From Pedobacter ginsenosidimutans (lineage in GTDB: Bacteria > Bacteroidota > Bacteroidia > Sphingobacteriales > Sphingobacteriaceae), in NCBI RefSeq assembly GCF_001442625.1, contig NZ_LMZQ01000001.1, positions 496,001-560,000 of the forward strand: a stretch of 64,000 nucleotides of DNA, read 5' to 3'. The notes beneath the pieces are model-generated. The model was not told where the DNA came from, searched no databases, and saw only the letters and a list, made by a program, of their open reading frames with translations. Shown here in pieces: positions 17,370-26,540 of this stretch; the stretch's first letter is position 1; each line of letters begins with the position of its first letter. The translations under genes were made by a program, and so were the position numbers.

Positions 17370-17664
17370 GTAATGTTTTGTTCGTTTTTTAATTTAAACA
17401 AGCGTTTGGGACAGCCTTTTTAACTCAATTTTTAGAATAAAATTGATGACTGTAAATTATGCATTTATTTTGAAATTAGACGCCCCATTAACCTAAATCA
17501 ATTTTAGCGCCTATTTGTTTTATTTTCAAGCATAACACCGTTAATTTTATGTTATAATATTTTAACGTTTGTTAATAAATTGAATATTCTTGACAAAAAA
17601 AGTCGTGTTTTTTATCATAAGCCTATATATTTGGGTTTTTTGATACAATTATAATACACAAAGA
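17370..17664. promoter_or_regulatory. Divergent cphA-cphB control region
   Basis: A 295-bp AT-rich region. Toward cphB it holds TATATTTG at 17626-17633, an exact Bacteroidota -7 element 31 bp before the start codon, with no good -33 TTTG. The same stretch contains TTGACA (17590-17595), 17 bp, then TATCAT (17613-17618), a near-consensus sigma-70-like pair. No clear cphA promoter or operator was recognised. Confidence 0.45.
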
Positions 17665-18540
17665 ATGGTTCCGAAAGGTAAACTCATCATCATTGGTGGC
17701 GCAATAAACACAGGCAGCTTCGCGGAAACGCAATTTGGACTGCCTGAGAATATGAATTTTTTTGAGCGTGGAATTTTAAAACGGATTACTACAGAATCAT
17801 TAAGAGATACTCAATCTCGCTTCGAGATCATCACTACAGCATCATTAATGCCCGAAAAAGTTGGTGAAGAATATATCAAGGCTTATGCACAATTAGACGT
17901 GCATAATGTTGGTGTACTTAATATTACCAACCGTGAAGAAGCCAATTCTGATGAAAATTATGAACGTATCAAAGCAGCCGAAGTAATTATTTTTACCGGT
18001 GGTGATCAGCTCCGTCTTTCTTCAATCTTTGGTGGAACAAAAATCCATCAAATCTTATTGGAGAAATATAGAAATGAGCCTGTGGTAATTGCAGGTACTT
18101 CGGCCGGGGCCGCTGCTAGTTCTAAAAACATGATTTACCAGGGTAGTAGTAAGGATGCTTTACTTAAGGGAGAAGTTAAAATTACCGGTGGATTAGGCTT
18201 TATTGATGATGTTATTGTAGATACACATTTTGTTCAACGCGGAAGAATTGGCCGCTTGTTATATGCCGCTGCCAGCAATCCAGGCATTTTAGGGATTGGT
18301 CTCGGTGAAGATACCGGGCTTTTCATCTCTGATGGCCATATAATGGAAGCCATTGGTTCTGGCATGGTAATTTTAGTAGATGGCCGCAATATGGCCGATA
18401 CCAATTTAACCGATGTAGAAATGGGCCAGCCCGTTTCAATTAAAAACATGGTGGTACATGTAATGTGTGATGGCGACGTTTATGATTTAACAGACCATAG
18501 CTTAGTGATCCATCATCCAAAGGTTGTTCCGATAGGGTAA
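17665..18540 (+). CDS. cphB: Cyanophycinase
   Basis: A 291-residue serine peptidase of the S51 family that cuts cyanophycin into beta-Asp-Arg dipeptides. The nucleophile motif GTSAGA has Ser at residue 146. The start GKLIIIGGAINTGSF and the segment FTGGDQLRLSSIFGGT are also typical. The length is right for the intracellular CphB type and no signal peptide is seen, so it would act on cytoplasmic granules. It is divergent from cphA and followed by an isoaspartyl peptidase gene on the same strand, which completes the route. Confidence 0.92.
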   Translation: MVPKGKLIIIGGAINTGSFAETQFGLPENMNFFERGILKRITTESLRDTQSRFEIITTASLMPEKVGEEYIKAYAQLDVHNVGVLNITNREEANSDENYERIKAAEVIIFTGGDQLRLSSIFGGTKIHQILLEKYRNEPVVIAGTSAGAAASSKNMIYQGSSKDALLKGEVKITGGLGFIDDVIVDTHFVQRGRIGRLLYAAASNPGILGIGLGEDTGLFISDGHIMEAIGSGMVILVDGRNMADTNLTDVEMGQPVSIKNMVVHVMCDGDVYDLTDHSLVIHHPKVVPIG

Positions 18541-18634
18541 TTCAGTTAGCAGTTAACAGTGGGCGATTTTCAGTTAGGACTTACCCAATCTGGATACTTG
18601 ATACTTGCTACTTAATACTACAATACTCAAAAAA
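18541..18634. repeat. Word-shuffled intergenic repeat between cphB and the isoaspartyl peptidase gene
   Basis: Two blocks of near-repeated short words. The first is CAGTTAGCAGTTAACAGT with GATTTTCAGTTAG. The second is ATACTTGATACTTGCTACTT with AATACT. Parts recur at 28.05 kb (CTGAAAATTGCC) and 37.2 kb (TTGCTACTTAAGACT). Confidence 0.4.
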
Positions 18635-19477
18635 ATGAAATTAATCATACATGGCGGCTTCTTCAGCGAATCGTCTACCAACCAGGAAACGAAAAAGGCT
18701 AAACAAGATGCTTTGGCGTCGATTGTTACACTCGGACACGAATACCTAAAAACACATACTGCTTTAGAAACCGTGGTTTATACTGTTGCGCTGTTAGAAG
18801 ATAACGAGCTGTTTAACGCAGGTATCGGTTCGCAGATTCAAAGTGATGGAAAAGTGAGGTTAAGTGCTGCCCTAATGGATGGTAAAACAGAAAAATTTAG
18901 TGGTGTAATTAATGTAGAAGATGTTAAAAATCCTATACAGATTGCGGAGAACTTATTAACATATGATGACCGCGTACTCAGTGGTGATGGTGCCCAGCGA
19001 TTTGCAAGAACAAATGGATTTGAATATTTCAATCCGATTACCCCACAACGCCAATCAGAATACGAAGCTAAATTAAACCAAAAAAACAATAAAGGAACGG
19101 TAGGCTGTGTAGCACTCGATGCTGATGGGAATTTAGCAGCAGCAACCTCCACAGGTGGAAAAGGATTCGAAATCCCTTGCCGGGTTAGCGATTCTGCAAC
19201 CGTGGCAGGCAACTATGCCAATCAATATGCAGGTATTTCTTGTACAGGAGTAGGTGAAGATATTGTAAGTGGTGCCTTAGCCGCAAAAATTGTAACCCGT
19301 GTTACCGATGGTTTTTCTTTAAAGGAAGCATCAGATAAATCTTTCGCTGAACTTAAAGCTATTGATGGCTTTGCAGGCGTTGTAGGCATTTCTACAGCAG
19401 GAGAAGTGTACCATTGCGACTCGCATCCATACATGGTTTGGGCATCTTTTGATGTTAATTTACAGGTATTTAGCTGA
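18635..19477 (+). CDS. Isoaspartyl peptidase / L-asparaginase (Ntn hydrolase)
   Basis: A 281-residue plant-type asparaginase. Maturation would cut before Thr155 in NKGTVGCVALD and free the catalytic threonine. The N-terminal IIHGG, the middle GNLAAATSTGG and the GISCTGVGED segment support the family. The frame is open from 18605, but the ATG at 18635 starts at the conserved MKLIIHGG, so the 10 extra residues are rejected. It has no signal peptide, so it would act in the cytoplasm. Enzymes of this family split beta-Asp-Arg, the product of CphB, to free aspartate and arginine. Its place next to cphB supports that role over simple asparagine breakdown. Confidence 0.87.
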   Translation: MKLIIHGGFFSESSTNQETKKAKQDALASIVTLGHEYLKTHTALETVVYTVALLEDNELFNAGIGSQIQSDGKVRLSAALMDGKTEKFSGVINVEDVKNPIQIAENLLTYDDRVLSGDGAQRFARTNGFEYFNPITPQRQSEYEAKLNQKNNKGTVGCVALDADGNLAAATSTGGKGFEIPCRVSDSATVAGNYANQYAGISCTGVGEDIVSGALAAKIVTRVTDGFSLKEASDKSFAELKAIDGFAGVVGISTAGEVYHCDSHPYMVWASFDVNLQVFS

Positions 19478-19494
19478 AATTAGATTTAAAGTAT

Positions 19495-19502
19495 TATTTT
19501 TG
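19495..19502 (+). promoter_or_regulatory. -7 element close to a start codon
   Basis: TATTTTTG matches TAnnTTTG exactly and ends only 4 bp before the ATG at 19507. The best -33 candidate, TTTA at 19469-19472, is 22 bp upstream, rather far. If this promoter is used, the mRNA would have almost no leader. Confidence 0.35.
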
Positions 19503-19506
19503 TTGC

Positions 19507-20196
19507 ATGACCAAAATTGTATTGGCTTTAATTGGCCTTTTTGCATCATTACAACTACAAGCTCAAAATATAGATAAATCTGAGATCCAAGAACCTAATG
19601 GTAGTGCTATAAATATAGCCGTATCTAAATTTGACCTGGAGGATGGGAATTCTTTTTTTGAGGAAGCAGAAGATTTAGAGCGAAAAGGCGATTACAACGA
19701 AGCCCTCACCTTATTTGGCAAAGCCGCTTTCGAATATAATGCTGTAAAAAACTTCAATAGGTACGGACAGGCCGTTATCAAGATGAGCAGCATGCATTAT
19801 CAACTTGGCCGTTTCACCGATGCTGAGCAGATTCTTTTAAATGTGGCTTTAAAAAATTATTCAAAAACTGGGAACAGAGCAGGAGTAATGAACACCTATA
19901 ACCTTTTAGGCAAAGTTTATCTGGCCAATACCAAGTATACCCAATCGATGTGGTTTTACACACAACAAGGCATACTCGCAAAACAGTTAAAAAGCAACAA
20001 CGCTTATATCGAATCTATTTTAGGCATTGTTCAGGTTAAAATTAAAAAGAAAGATTTTACACTTGCACTGAGAGATCTGAAATCGGCCGAATGGCTTGCC
20101 AACTCGATCAAAACCACCCAGTACAAAACGCAAATCAAAGATGCCAGGGAAATGATCGCCAGCAAAACCACCAGTAAAAAGGTAAACCCAAGCTAG
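19507..20196 (+). CDS. Exported TPR protein
   Basis: A 229-residue protein with a signal peptide (1-20, ending LQAQ). From about residue 48 on there are four to five helical-hairpin repeats of the TPR type, seen in FFEEAEDLERKGDYNEALTLFGKAA-like spacing and again at YGQAVIKMSSMHYQLGRFTDAEQ and NTYNLLGKVYLANTKYTQS. It may resemble the TPR halves of Bacteroidota sensor proteins, but no kinase or output domain follows. The function is unknown. A terminator lies about 170 bp downstream. Confidence 0.7.
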   Translation: MTKIVLALIGLFASLQLQAQNIDKSEIQEPNGSAINIAVSKFDLEDGNSFFEEAEDLERKGDYNEALTLFGKAAFEYNAVKNFNRYGQAVIKMSSMHYQLGRFTDAEQILLNVALKNYSKTGNRAGVMNTYNLLGKVYLANTKYTQSMWFYTQQGILAKQLKSNNAYIESILGIVQVKIKKKDFTLALRDLKSAEWLANSIKTTQYKTQIKDAREMIASKTTSKKVNPS

Positions 20197-20367
20197 TTTA
20201 GATACTTATTTTTATTTAAATCTCCCTACATTACTTACACTACAGCCCGCAAAGGTCTGTAATTGGTCAAATTTTGATTACCGATCAAAACAAAAAATAA
20301 CGCTCAACGTTCTACATAAGAAATTGTTAAATAAAAAGCTTTTAGTTAGATTTGATAAAGTTTTAAC

Positions 20368-20397
20368 AAGAGACGGTAATAATGCTGTCTCTTTTTT
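20368..20397 (+). terminator. Intrinsic terminator before prc
   Basis: AAGAGACGG / CTGTCTCTT stem (one mismatch) with an 8-nt loop and a T run. It ends the TPR transcript and lies just before the Prc gene. Confidence 0.65.
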
Positions 20398-20466
20398 GTT
20401 TTTTTGCTAAAATGGTATCATATTGGCTATATAGAATTGGAAATGGATTTTAAATCATTTAAAGAG

Positions 20467-22632
20467 ATGTTAAAGAGAATATTTTTTGTAATTTTTACTG
20501 CGGCAGTACTTGCTTGTCATGCTGCACCTAAAACTCAGCCAATGGTTGAGGGTGTTACCAATGTGAAACCTGATGAGCAGCAACAACTTGTTATAAAAGA
20601 GGTTGTAAATTTGATCGAGAGTTATAATTATAAAAAAATTCAGATCAACGATTCTATATCTTCGATCATTTTAGATAAGTATATCAAGTCGCTAGATCAG
20701 GGCAAAAATTACTTTTTGGCTTCGGATATTAAGGAATTTGAAAAATACAGATATACTTTGGATGATGATTTCAAAAATGGCGATCTAAGCGGCCCGTTTT
20801 ACATCTATAACGTTTATGCCAAAAGACTAAACGAATATTTTACCTATTCTTTAGCACAGATTAAAACCAAATACGATTTTAATCAAACCGACAGTTATGT
20901 ATACGACAGAGAGAAACAGCCCTGGGCAACTTCTTCTGCAGCGTTAAACGATACCTGGAAAAAACGTGTTAAATACGAACTGATCAACTTAAATCTAGCT
21001 GGAACAGCTGAAGCAAAGAACGTAGAAACATTAACTAAACGTTATCAGAACTTACAGTCGCAAACTTCAAAAACCAATAATCAGGATGTATTCCAGATTC
21101 TGATGGATGCTTTTACCGAATCTATCGATCCACATACCAATTATTTTAATCCAACCAATGCAGCAGCGTTTAACGAAGATATGTCCCGTTCTTTTGAAGG
21201 TATTGGTGCCCGTTTACAATTAGAAAACGAGGTAGTTAAAATTTCTGAAATTATTGCCGGTGGACCTGCATTTAAAGGAAAACAACTGAGTGCTGGCGAT
21301 CGTATTATTGCCGTAGCCCAGGGTGATGGAGAATTTGTTGATGTGGTAGGCTGGAGATTGGATAATACAGTATCGAAAATTAAAGGTCCGAAAGGAACCA
21401 AGGTGCGTTTAAAAGTTATCCCTGTTGGAAAAGAAATGTCGTCTAAACCAGTAATTATCGAATTGGTTCGCGATAAAATTGTTTTGGAAGAAACATCTGC
21501 CAAGAAAAAAGTTAAAACCATTAACAGCAATGGCAAAGATTATAAAATCGGCATTATCACTCTACCGGCGTTTTATGCTGATTTTAAAGCAGCTAATGCA
21601 GGTGATAAAAACTACAAAAGCACTACCCGCGATGTTAGAAAACTAATCGACTCGTTAAAAACATACGATAAGGTAAATGCAATTGTAATGGATTTACGTG
21701 GAAACGGTGGCGGTTCATTGGTTGAAGCCATTTCATTAACTGGTTTATTTATCGATAGAGGTCCTGTAGTTCAGGTAAAAGATTTACGTGGTAAAATTGA
21801 AGTGGATGAGGATGAAAATAGCGGTGTAACCTGGGATGGGCCTTTTGGTGTAATTGTAGACCGTTTAAGCGCATCTGCATCAGAAATTTTCGCCGGTGCT
21901 ATACAGGATTACGGCCGTGGTATTATTATGGGTAGCCAAACTTACGGTAAAGGTACCGTTCAATCTTCTATCGATTTAAACAAATTGGTAAACCCAAGTA
22001 TGTTGCAAAGGGTAGCAGGATTAATTTCTAAAGATAAAACCGTTGGCACATCGCCAAGCGGAGCAAGCGCGGCTGATATTAACTTAGGTCAGATTAACCT
22101 AACCATGGCTAAATTTTACCGTGTAGCAGGAAGCAGCACTCAGCATAAAGGTGTAACACCTGATGTTGTTTTCCCTTCAGTTTATCCGATGGATAAAATA
22201 GGAGAAGATACTGAATCATCTGCCTTACCGTGGGACGTTATTCCAAGCTCTAGCTTTAAAGCAGTTGCAAATCTGACCCCTGTTAAAGCACAGTTGGTTA
22301 AAAACAGCGAGCAGCGTATCGCAAACTCGTTGGATTTTAAATACCTGAAACAAGATATTGCTGATCTTAAAAAACGTGACAATGAAGTTTCTGTAACCTT
22401 AAATGAGGCAAAACTTAAAGCTGAGCGCGATGCGCAAGAAGCTAAAACACTTGCCAGACAGAATGAATTAAGAGCATTAAGAGGATTACCTGCCATTAAA
22501 AAAGGAGATAAAATTACCAAGCAAGATGCTTTCGATTTTATTGAAGATGAATCGTTAAAAGTAATGGGCGATTTTATGCAACAATCTGGTAACTATGTGA
22601 TGAACTTAGGGGTGATGCCAAAGAATAACTAA
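20467..22632 (+). CDS. prc: Carboxy-terminal processing (tail-specific) protease, Prc/S41 family
   Basis: A periplasmic serine protease of about 721 residues. The order is: a signal sequence with a lipobox-like LAC (Cys17), an N-terminal helical domain, a PDZ domain (GIGARLQLENEVVKISEI), the S41 catalytic core and a C-terminal DUF3340-type domain. The Ser-Lys dyad is at about Ser470 (in RLSASASE) and Lys495 (TYGKGTVQ), with the same 25-residue spacing as in E. coli Prc. ATGs at 20404 and 20443 are in frame. I prefer 20467 because it places the signal peptide at the N-terminus. It would degrade or trim envelope proteins by their C-termini. Confidence 0.9.
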   Translation: MLKRIFFVIFTAAVLACHAAPKTQPMVEGVTNVKPDEQQQLVIKEVVNLIESYNYKKIQINDSISSIILDKYIKSLDQGKNYFLASDIKEFEKYRYTLDDDFKNGDLSGPFYIYNVYAKRLNEYFTYSLAQIKTKYDFNQTDSYVYDREKQPWATSSAALNDTWKKRVKYELINLNLAGTAEAKNVETLTKRYQNLQSQTSKTNNQDVFQILMDAFTESIDPHTNYFNPTNAAAFNEDMSRSFEGIGARLQLENEVVKISEIIAGGPAFKGKQLSAGDRIIAVAQGDGEFVDVVGWRLDNTVSKIKGPKGTKVRLKVIPVGKEMSSKPVIIELVRDKIVLEETSAKKKVKTINSNGKDYKIGIITLPAFYADFKAANAGDKNYKSTTRDVRKLIDSLKTYDKVNAIVMDLRGNGGGSLVEAISLTGLFIDRGPVVQVKDLRGKIEVDEDENSGVTWDGPFGVIVDRLSASASEIFAGAIQDYGRGIIMGSQTYGKGTVQSSIDLNKLVNPSMLQRVAGLISKDKTVGTSPSGASAADINLGQINLTMAKFYRVAGSSTQHKGVTPDVVFPSVYPMDKIGEDTESSALPWDVIPSSSFKAVANLTPVKAQLVKNSEQRIANSLDFKYLKQDIADLKKRDNEVSVTLNEAKLKAERDAQEAKTLARQNELRALRGLPAIKKGDKITKQDAFDFIEDESLKVMGDFMQQSGNYVMNLGVMPKNN

Positions 22633-22656
22633 CGGATATATGTTTTAACGCATAGT

Positions 22657-22691
22657 CGTCACCCTGAATTTATTTCAGGGTCAGCATGACG
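22657..22691. repeat. CCTGAA-type intergenic palindrome
   Basis: CGTCACCCTGAA and TTCAGGGTCAGCATGACG form a hairpin with CGTCA/TGACG ends. It lies between convergent prc and the SPFH gene. Related copies are at 27951, 44314 and, with changes, 31851 and 47326. Confidence 0.7.
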
Positions 22692-22702
22692 ATAGGCATA
22701 GG

Positions 22703-22739
22703 AAAGGCCGCTTTAGCAAAACTAAAGCGGCCTTTTTTG
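22703..22739. terminator. Bidirectional terminator between prc and the SPFH gene
   Basis: A 14-bp stem (AAAGGCCGCTTTAG / CTAAAGCGGCCTTT) with a 5-nt loop and a T run: a very strong intrinsic terminator at a convergent junction. Confidence 0.85.
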
Positions 22740-22858
22740 TTAGAGGCTTCGGAAGTCTTTATTTTGTGGTGTAGGATGTTCCTATCCGAAATTAAACAAT
22801 ATTTATTTTTGATCTATTTAACTGTCAGATGGTAACATCTGACAGCATGACAAAAGTA

Positions 22859-23800
22859 CTACCCTTTCTTAGCCGTTGGCTCAGTCTGTTTATTCAACTG
22901 CATAGCCATCATTTCTTTCATGGTCCTGTTCATGCCCTCACTACTTCCATCAAGGAAAATAACGTTTCCATCTCCATTTTCGGCAAAATGTTTAATCGAT
23001 TCAGTCCACATGGTAAATAAGATTACCGAAATATCCAGGTTGGCCTGCTCCATTTCCTGAGCAGCTTTACTCATCCCATGAGCCACCTCTGCACGGAATA
23101 AAGCGATACCCTGCCCGCGTAACTGTGCAGCCTCGCGCTCGGCTGTAGCTGCAATCTTGATTGCATTACCATCCGCTTCGGCAGCTTTGGTTTTGGTAAT
23201 TAATAATGCCTGTCCTTCATTCTCTGCCGCTGCTTTTAAATTGTTTGAAGCTACTACACGACTCATTGAACGCATAATTTCCTCATCAAAGGTAATATCG
23301 TTCAATTGAAGATCCTGAAGATGGTAGCCCCAGCCATCTAAAACCTGATCGATCTGTTCCTTAACATGAAGCACAATTTCGTTACGCTGTGCCAATACAT
23401 TTGCCTGCTTTTGTGTGGCAACATATGCTCTAATCGAACCTTCGATAGTCCTGATTAATGCCTGCATTAAGTTAGTTGCATCCACAAACTTAAAAGCTAC
23501 ATTTTTGATCGTTTCTTCATCCTGATTCACAACAGAATACAATAGCATCGCCTTAAAATATACATTGGCCTGATCTTGTGTTACCGCTTGAAACGACAGC
23601 TCCACAGAACGGTTTTGAATGGAAATACGAGAATAAATCTGCTCTATTAATGGGATTTTAAAATTTAAGCCTGGCCTTAACTGGCGGCGGTACTTACCGA
23701 AAACGGTTACCACCGCAATGGTTCCCTGTTTAACAGTAACGAACGAGCTCAGCAGGATAATAAATCCTACAACAGCTATAATGTAAATGGTGTATTGCAT
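22859..23800 (-). CDS. SPFH (stomatin/prohibitin) domain protein
   Basis: A 313-residue protein with one N-terminal membrane helix (about 4-22), an SPFH domain (VKQGTIAVVTVFGKYRRQLRPGLNF to about residue 190) and then an Ala/Glu-rich helical part (ENEGQALLITKTKAAEADGN and on), likely a coiled coil for oligomer formation. It belongs with the stomatin-like membrane-scaffold proteins found in most bacteria. No NfeD partner gene is next to it. It is divergent from the M13 peptidase gene with a 90-bp gap. Confidence 0.85.
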   Translation of the reverse strand: MQYTIYIIAVVGFIILLSSFVTVKQGTIAVVTVFGKYRRQLRPGLNFKIPLIEQIYSRISIQNRSVELSFQAVTQDQANVYFKAMLLYSVVNQDEETIKNVAFKFVDATNLMQALIRTIEGSIRAYVATQKQANVLAQRNEIVLHVKEQIDQVLDGWGYHLQDLQLNDITFDEEIMRSMSRVVASNNLKAAAENEGQALLITKTKAAEADGNAIKIAATAEREAAQLRGQGIALFRAEVAHGMSKAAQEMEQANLDISVILFTMWTESIKHFAENGDGNVIFLDGSSEGMNRTMKEMMAMQLNKQTEPTAKKG

Positions 23801-23890
23801 AATTAGATTTTTTTATGAAGTTATAAAAAATTCATACAAACTACATCAGGCATTTTGTAGCTTTAAGTTTTTCTAACTAACTTATATACA

Positions 23891-25933
23891 ATGAAAACTA
23901 AATTATTTCTTCCGGCGGCCGGCGTATTGCTTTTTGCTGCCTGCCAGAATAAAAGCCATCAAGATGCCGATGTGGTGAATGCACGCACCGAATTTTTCGA
24001 TAAAGCCGGCATGGATACCACTGTAAAACCTGGCGATAACTTTTTCCTGTATGCCAATGGGAAATGGATGAAAAACACTGAAATTCCTAAAACAGAAACA
24101 GGCTGGGGTTCTTTTTATACTTTATATAACGATAACCTGAAAAATCTAAACAGCATTCTTGAAAGTGCTTCAAAAGCTAATGCAGCTAAAGGGAGTACCG
24201 AACAGAAAGTAGGCGATTTCTATACCAGTGGAATGGATACCCTTACCATTGAGAAATTGGGGATAGAACCTATAAAGCCGCTCTTAAGTAAAATAGATGG
24301 AATTAAAAACGATAAGGATTTAATCAATTTTATAGCCGACGGCTACAAAGACGGTGAGGGAGATTTATTGGGCTTTGGTGTAGAACCAGATGATAAATTA
24401 AGCACTAAAAATGCTTTGTCATTTTCGCAGGCTGGTCTTACCCTGCCTGATCGCAGTTATTATTTAGAACAGGATGATAAGGCAAAAAAAATCAGAGCCG
24501 AGTACATCAAATACATTATAAAAATTTTTAACCTGTCAGGCGATTCTGCGAATGCAGCTAAATATGCCGACAATATTTTAAAGCTGGAAACAGCGATTGC
24601 GCAGTCGCATTCAACTCCTGTTCAACTGCGCGATCCACAGAAAAATTATAACAAAATGACGGTGGCCGACTTTCAAAAGCAGACGCCGAATATTGAATGG
24701 AAATCTGTTTTAAGTAAACTGGGGGCAAGCACAGATACTGTTATCGTTAGGCAGCCAAAATATTATCAAACCCTATCAGTCCTGGTAAAAAGCCAGCCTA
24801 TCGAAATCTGGAAAGAAAAATTAAAATTTGATGCCTTAAACAGGTCGGCCAATGCCTTTACCAAAAAATTCAGAGATGCTAAATTCGATTTTTTCTCTAA
24901 AACACTATATGGTCAACAGGCGCCAACAGAAAGATGGAAAGCCATTGTAAATGCTACCGATCGTAATTTAGGTGAGCTTTTAGGTCAGTTATATGCCGAA
25001 AAGTATTTCAAGCCAGAGGCTAAAGAGCGTATGTTAACGCTGGTAAACAATTTACAGAAAGTATATGCAGAAAGAATCCAGAAGGTAGATTGGATGACGC
25101 CTGAAACCAAAAAGAAAGCTTTAGAAAAACTAAACGCGTTTATCAAAAAAATCGGCTATCCTGATAAATGGAAAAAGTATGATGATGTTGAGGTTTCGAA
25201 AAACACTTATTATGCAAACCTTCAATCGGCCAGTAAACATGCCTACAAAGAAATGATGGATAAACTCGGCAAAAATGTTGATAAAACCGAGTGGGGAATG
25301 ACTCCGCCAACGGTTAATGCCTACTACAATCCATCTTTTAACGAAATTGTTTTCCCAGCAGGAATTTTACAGTTCCCGTTCTTTGATTTCTCCGCAGATG
25401 ATGCGATCAACTATGGTGCAATTGGTGCGGTAATCGGCCACGAAATGACACATGGTTTTGACGATCAAGGTCGCCAGTACGATGCAGTAGGTAATTTAAA
25501 AGAATGGTGGACAAAAGCCGATGCCGATAAATTTAAAGTCAAAGCGGGTAAAGTAGAAACATTTTACAACAACTTCTCCCTGTTGGATAATCAGCATGTA
25601 AACGGTTCATTAACACTGGGCGAAAACCTTGCCGATATTGGTGGATTAAACATTGCATATGATGCATTTAAATTAACTGAGCAGGGAAAAGGCGATAAAA
25701 AGATTGATGGTTTTACCCCTGACCAACGTTTCTTTTTAAGTTTTGCCCAGGTATGGAGAATCAAAACCCGTGACGAAAGCATGCGTGTAAGATTAAAAAC
25801 AGATCCCCATAGCCCAGAGATGTTCCGCGTAAACGGCCCCGTGTACAATATGGAAGCATTTTACAAGGCATTCAACATTCCTGCAACAGCAAAAATGTAT
25901 ATAGCCCCAACAAACCGGTTAGGCGTGTGGTAA
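23891..25933 (+). CDS. M13 family metallopeptidase (neprilysin/PepO-like)
   Basis: A 680-residue exported zinc endopeptidase. The signal sequence ends in a lipobox (LLFAAC), so it is likely lipid-anchored. The zinc site is HEMTH at 517-521, with the third ligand Glu578 in ENLADIGG. The substrate-binding NAYYNPSFNEIVFPAGILQ lies upstream and the C-terminal half keeps the family pattern to GVW. It would digest peptides in the periplasm or at the cell surface. A terminator follows directly and the gene is probably monocistronic. Confidence 0.9.
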   Translation: MKTKLFLPAAGVLLFAACQNKSHQDADVVNARTEFFDKAGMDTTVKPGDNFFLYANGKWMKNTEIPKTETGWGSFYTLYNDNLKNLNSILESASKANAAKGSTEQKVGDFYTSGMDTLTIEKLGIEPIKPLLSKIDGIKNDKDLINFIADGYKDGEGDLLGFGVEPDDKLSTKNALSFSQAGLTLPDRSYYLEQDDKAKKIRAEYIKYIIKIFNLSGDSANAAKYADNILKLETAIAQSHSTPVQLRDPQKNYNKMTVADFQKQTPNIEWKSVLSKLGASTDTVIVRQPKYYQTLSVLVKSQPIEIWKEKLKFDALNRSANAFTKKFRDAKFDFFSKTLYGQQAPTERWKAIVNATDRNLGELLGQLYAEKYFKPEAKERMLTLVNNLQKVYAERIQKVDWMTPETKKKALEKLNAFIKKIGYPDKWKKYDDVEVSKNTYYANLQSASKHAYKEMMDKLGKNVDKTEWGMTPPTVNAYYNPSFNEIVFPAGILQFPFFDFSADDAINYGAIGAVIGHEMTHGFDDQGRQYDAVGNLKEWWTKADADKFKVKAGKVETFYNNFSLLDNQHVNGSLTLGENLADIGGLNIAYDAFKLTEQGKGDKKIDGFTPDQRFFLSFAQVWRIKTRDESMRVRLKTDPHSPEMFRVNGPVYNMEAFYKAFNIPATAKMYIAPTNRLGVW

Positions 25934-25953
25934 CGATCCTTTCATCTAATAAT

Positions 25954-25990
25954 AGAAGCCCATTTCAGTTAATGAGATGGGCTTCTTTAT
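25954..25990 (+). terminator. Intrinsic terminator after the M13 peptidase gene
   Basis: AGAAGCCCAT / ATGGGCTTCT stem followed by TTATTTG, at the expected distance from the stop codon. Confidence 0.75.
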
Positions 25991-26045
25991 TTGTTTAAAA
26001 CAAAATTGACAATATTTTGTCTTAATCATATTAATAGATAACCTT

Positions 26046-26231
26046 ATGAATGTAAAACGCACTTTTGGAACCATATTGACCGTACTTGGTATAATTGGAT
26101 TGATATACGCTGGCTATGGCTTTGTAAGCCACAGTGAAAATACAAGGGGATTAATGGTTTATGGCATCATCGGACTTATATTCTTTGTATCGGGAATTGG
26201 CTTAGTGAAGAACACAAAAGACGAAAGCTAA
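26046..26231 (+). CDS. Small two-helix membrane protein
   Basis: 61 residues with two membrane helices (about 8-28 and 37-54) joined by a short polar turn (SHSENTRG). The C-terminus is charged. It has no recognised domain, but the composition and plain start codon suggest a real gene. It is convergent with another small two-helix membrane protein gene at 26.4 kb. Confidence 0.5.
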   Translation: MNVKRTFGTILTVLGIIGLIYAGYGFVSHSENTRGLMVYGIIGLIFFVSGIGLVKNTKDES

Positions 26232-26357
26232 ACCAGGCTTTTCTCTTAGGCTTTTTAGATAGCAAAAAAGTACAAAGCAGCTAAGAGTCTAGGCCAAGAT
26301 AGACCCATCTTTAAGACGATTATCCTTTGTAGTCTGGCGAACAGCTGCCATCATATA

Positions 26358-26540
26358 CTACTGCTTCTTTTTGTGTTTGATGATCTGGTACTGGCTAAAA
26401 GCAACCAGACAGCCCGCCAGGATAATAATTCCTGCAGACAATAGGTTCTCGGGATTTTGGTTAATGTAGTATGCTGCTGCCAATACTAAAACTGCAGCTG
26501 CAATACCTATAATATAATGAAGTATTAATCCTTTTTTCAT
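26358..26540 (-). CDS. Small two-helix membrane protein
   Basis: 60 residues: MKKG, helix (about 5-27), loop with NQNPENL, helix (about 33-51), then a basic tail ending HKKKQ. The sequence is typical of small Bacteroidota inner-membrane proteins of unknown role. It is not similar to the 61-residue protein encoded opposite. Confidence 0.5.
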   Translation of the reverse strand: MKKGLILHYIIGIAAAVLVLAAAYYINQNPENLLSAGIIILAGCLVAFSQYQIIKHKKKQ

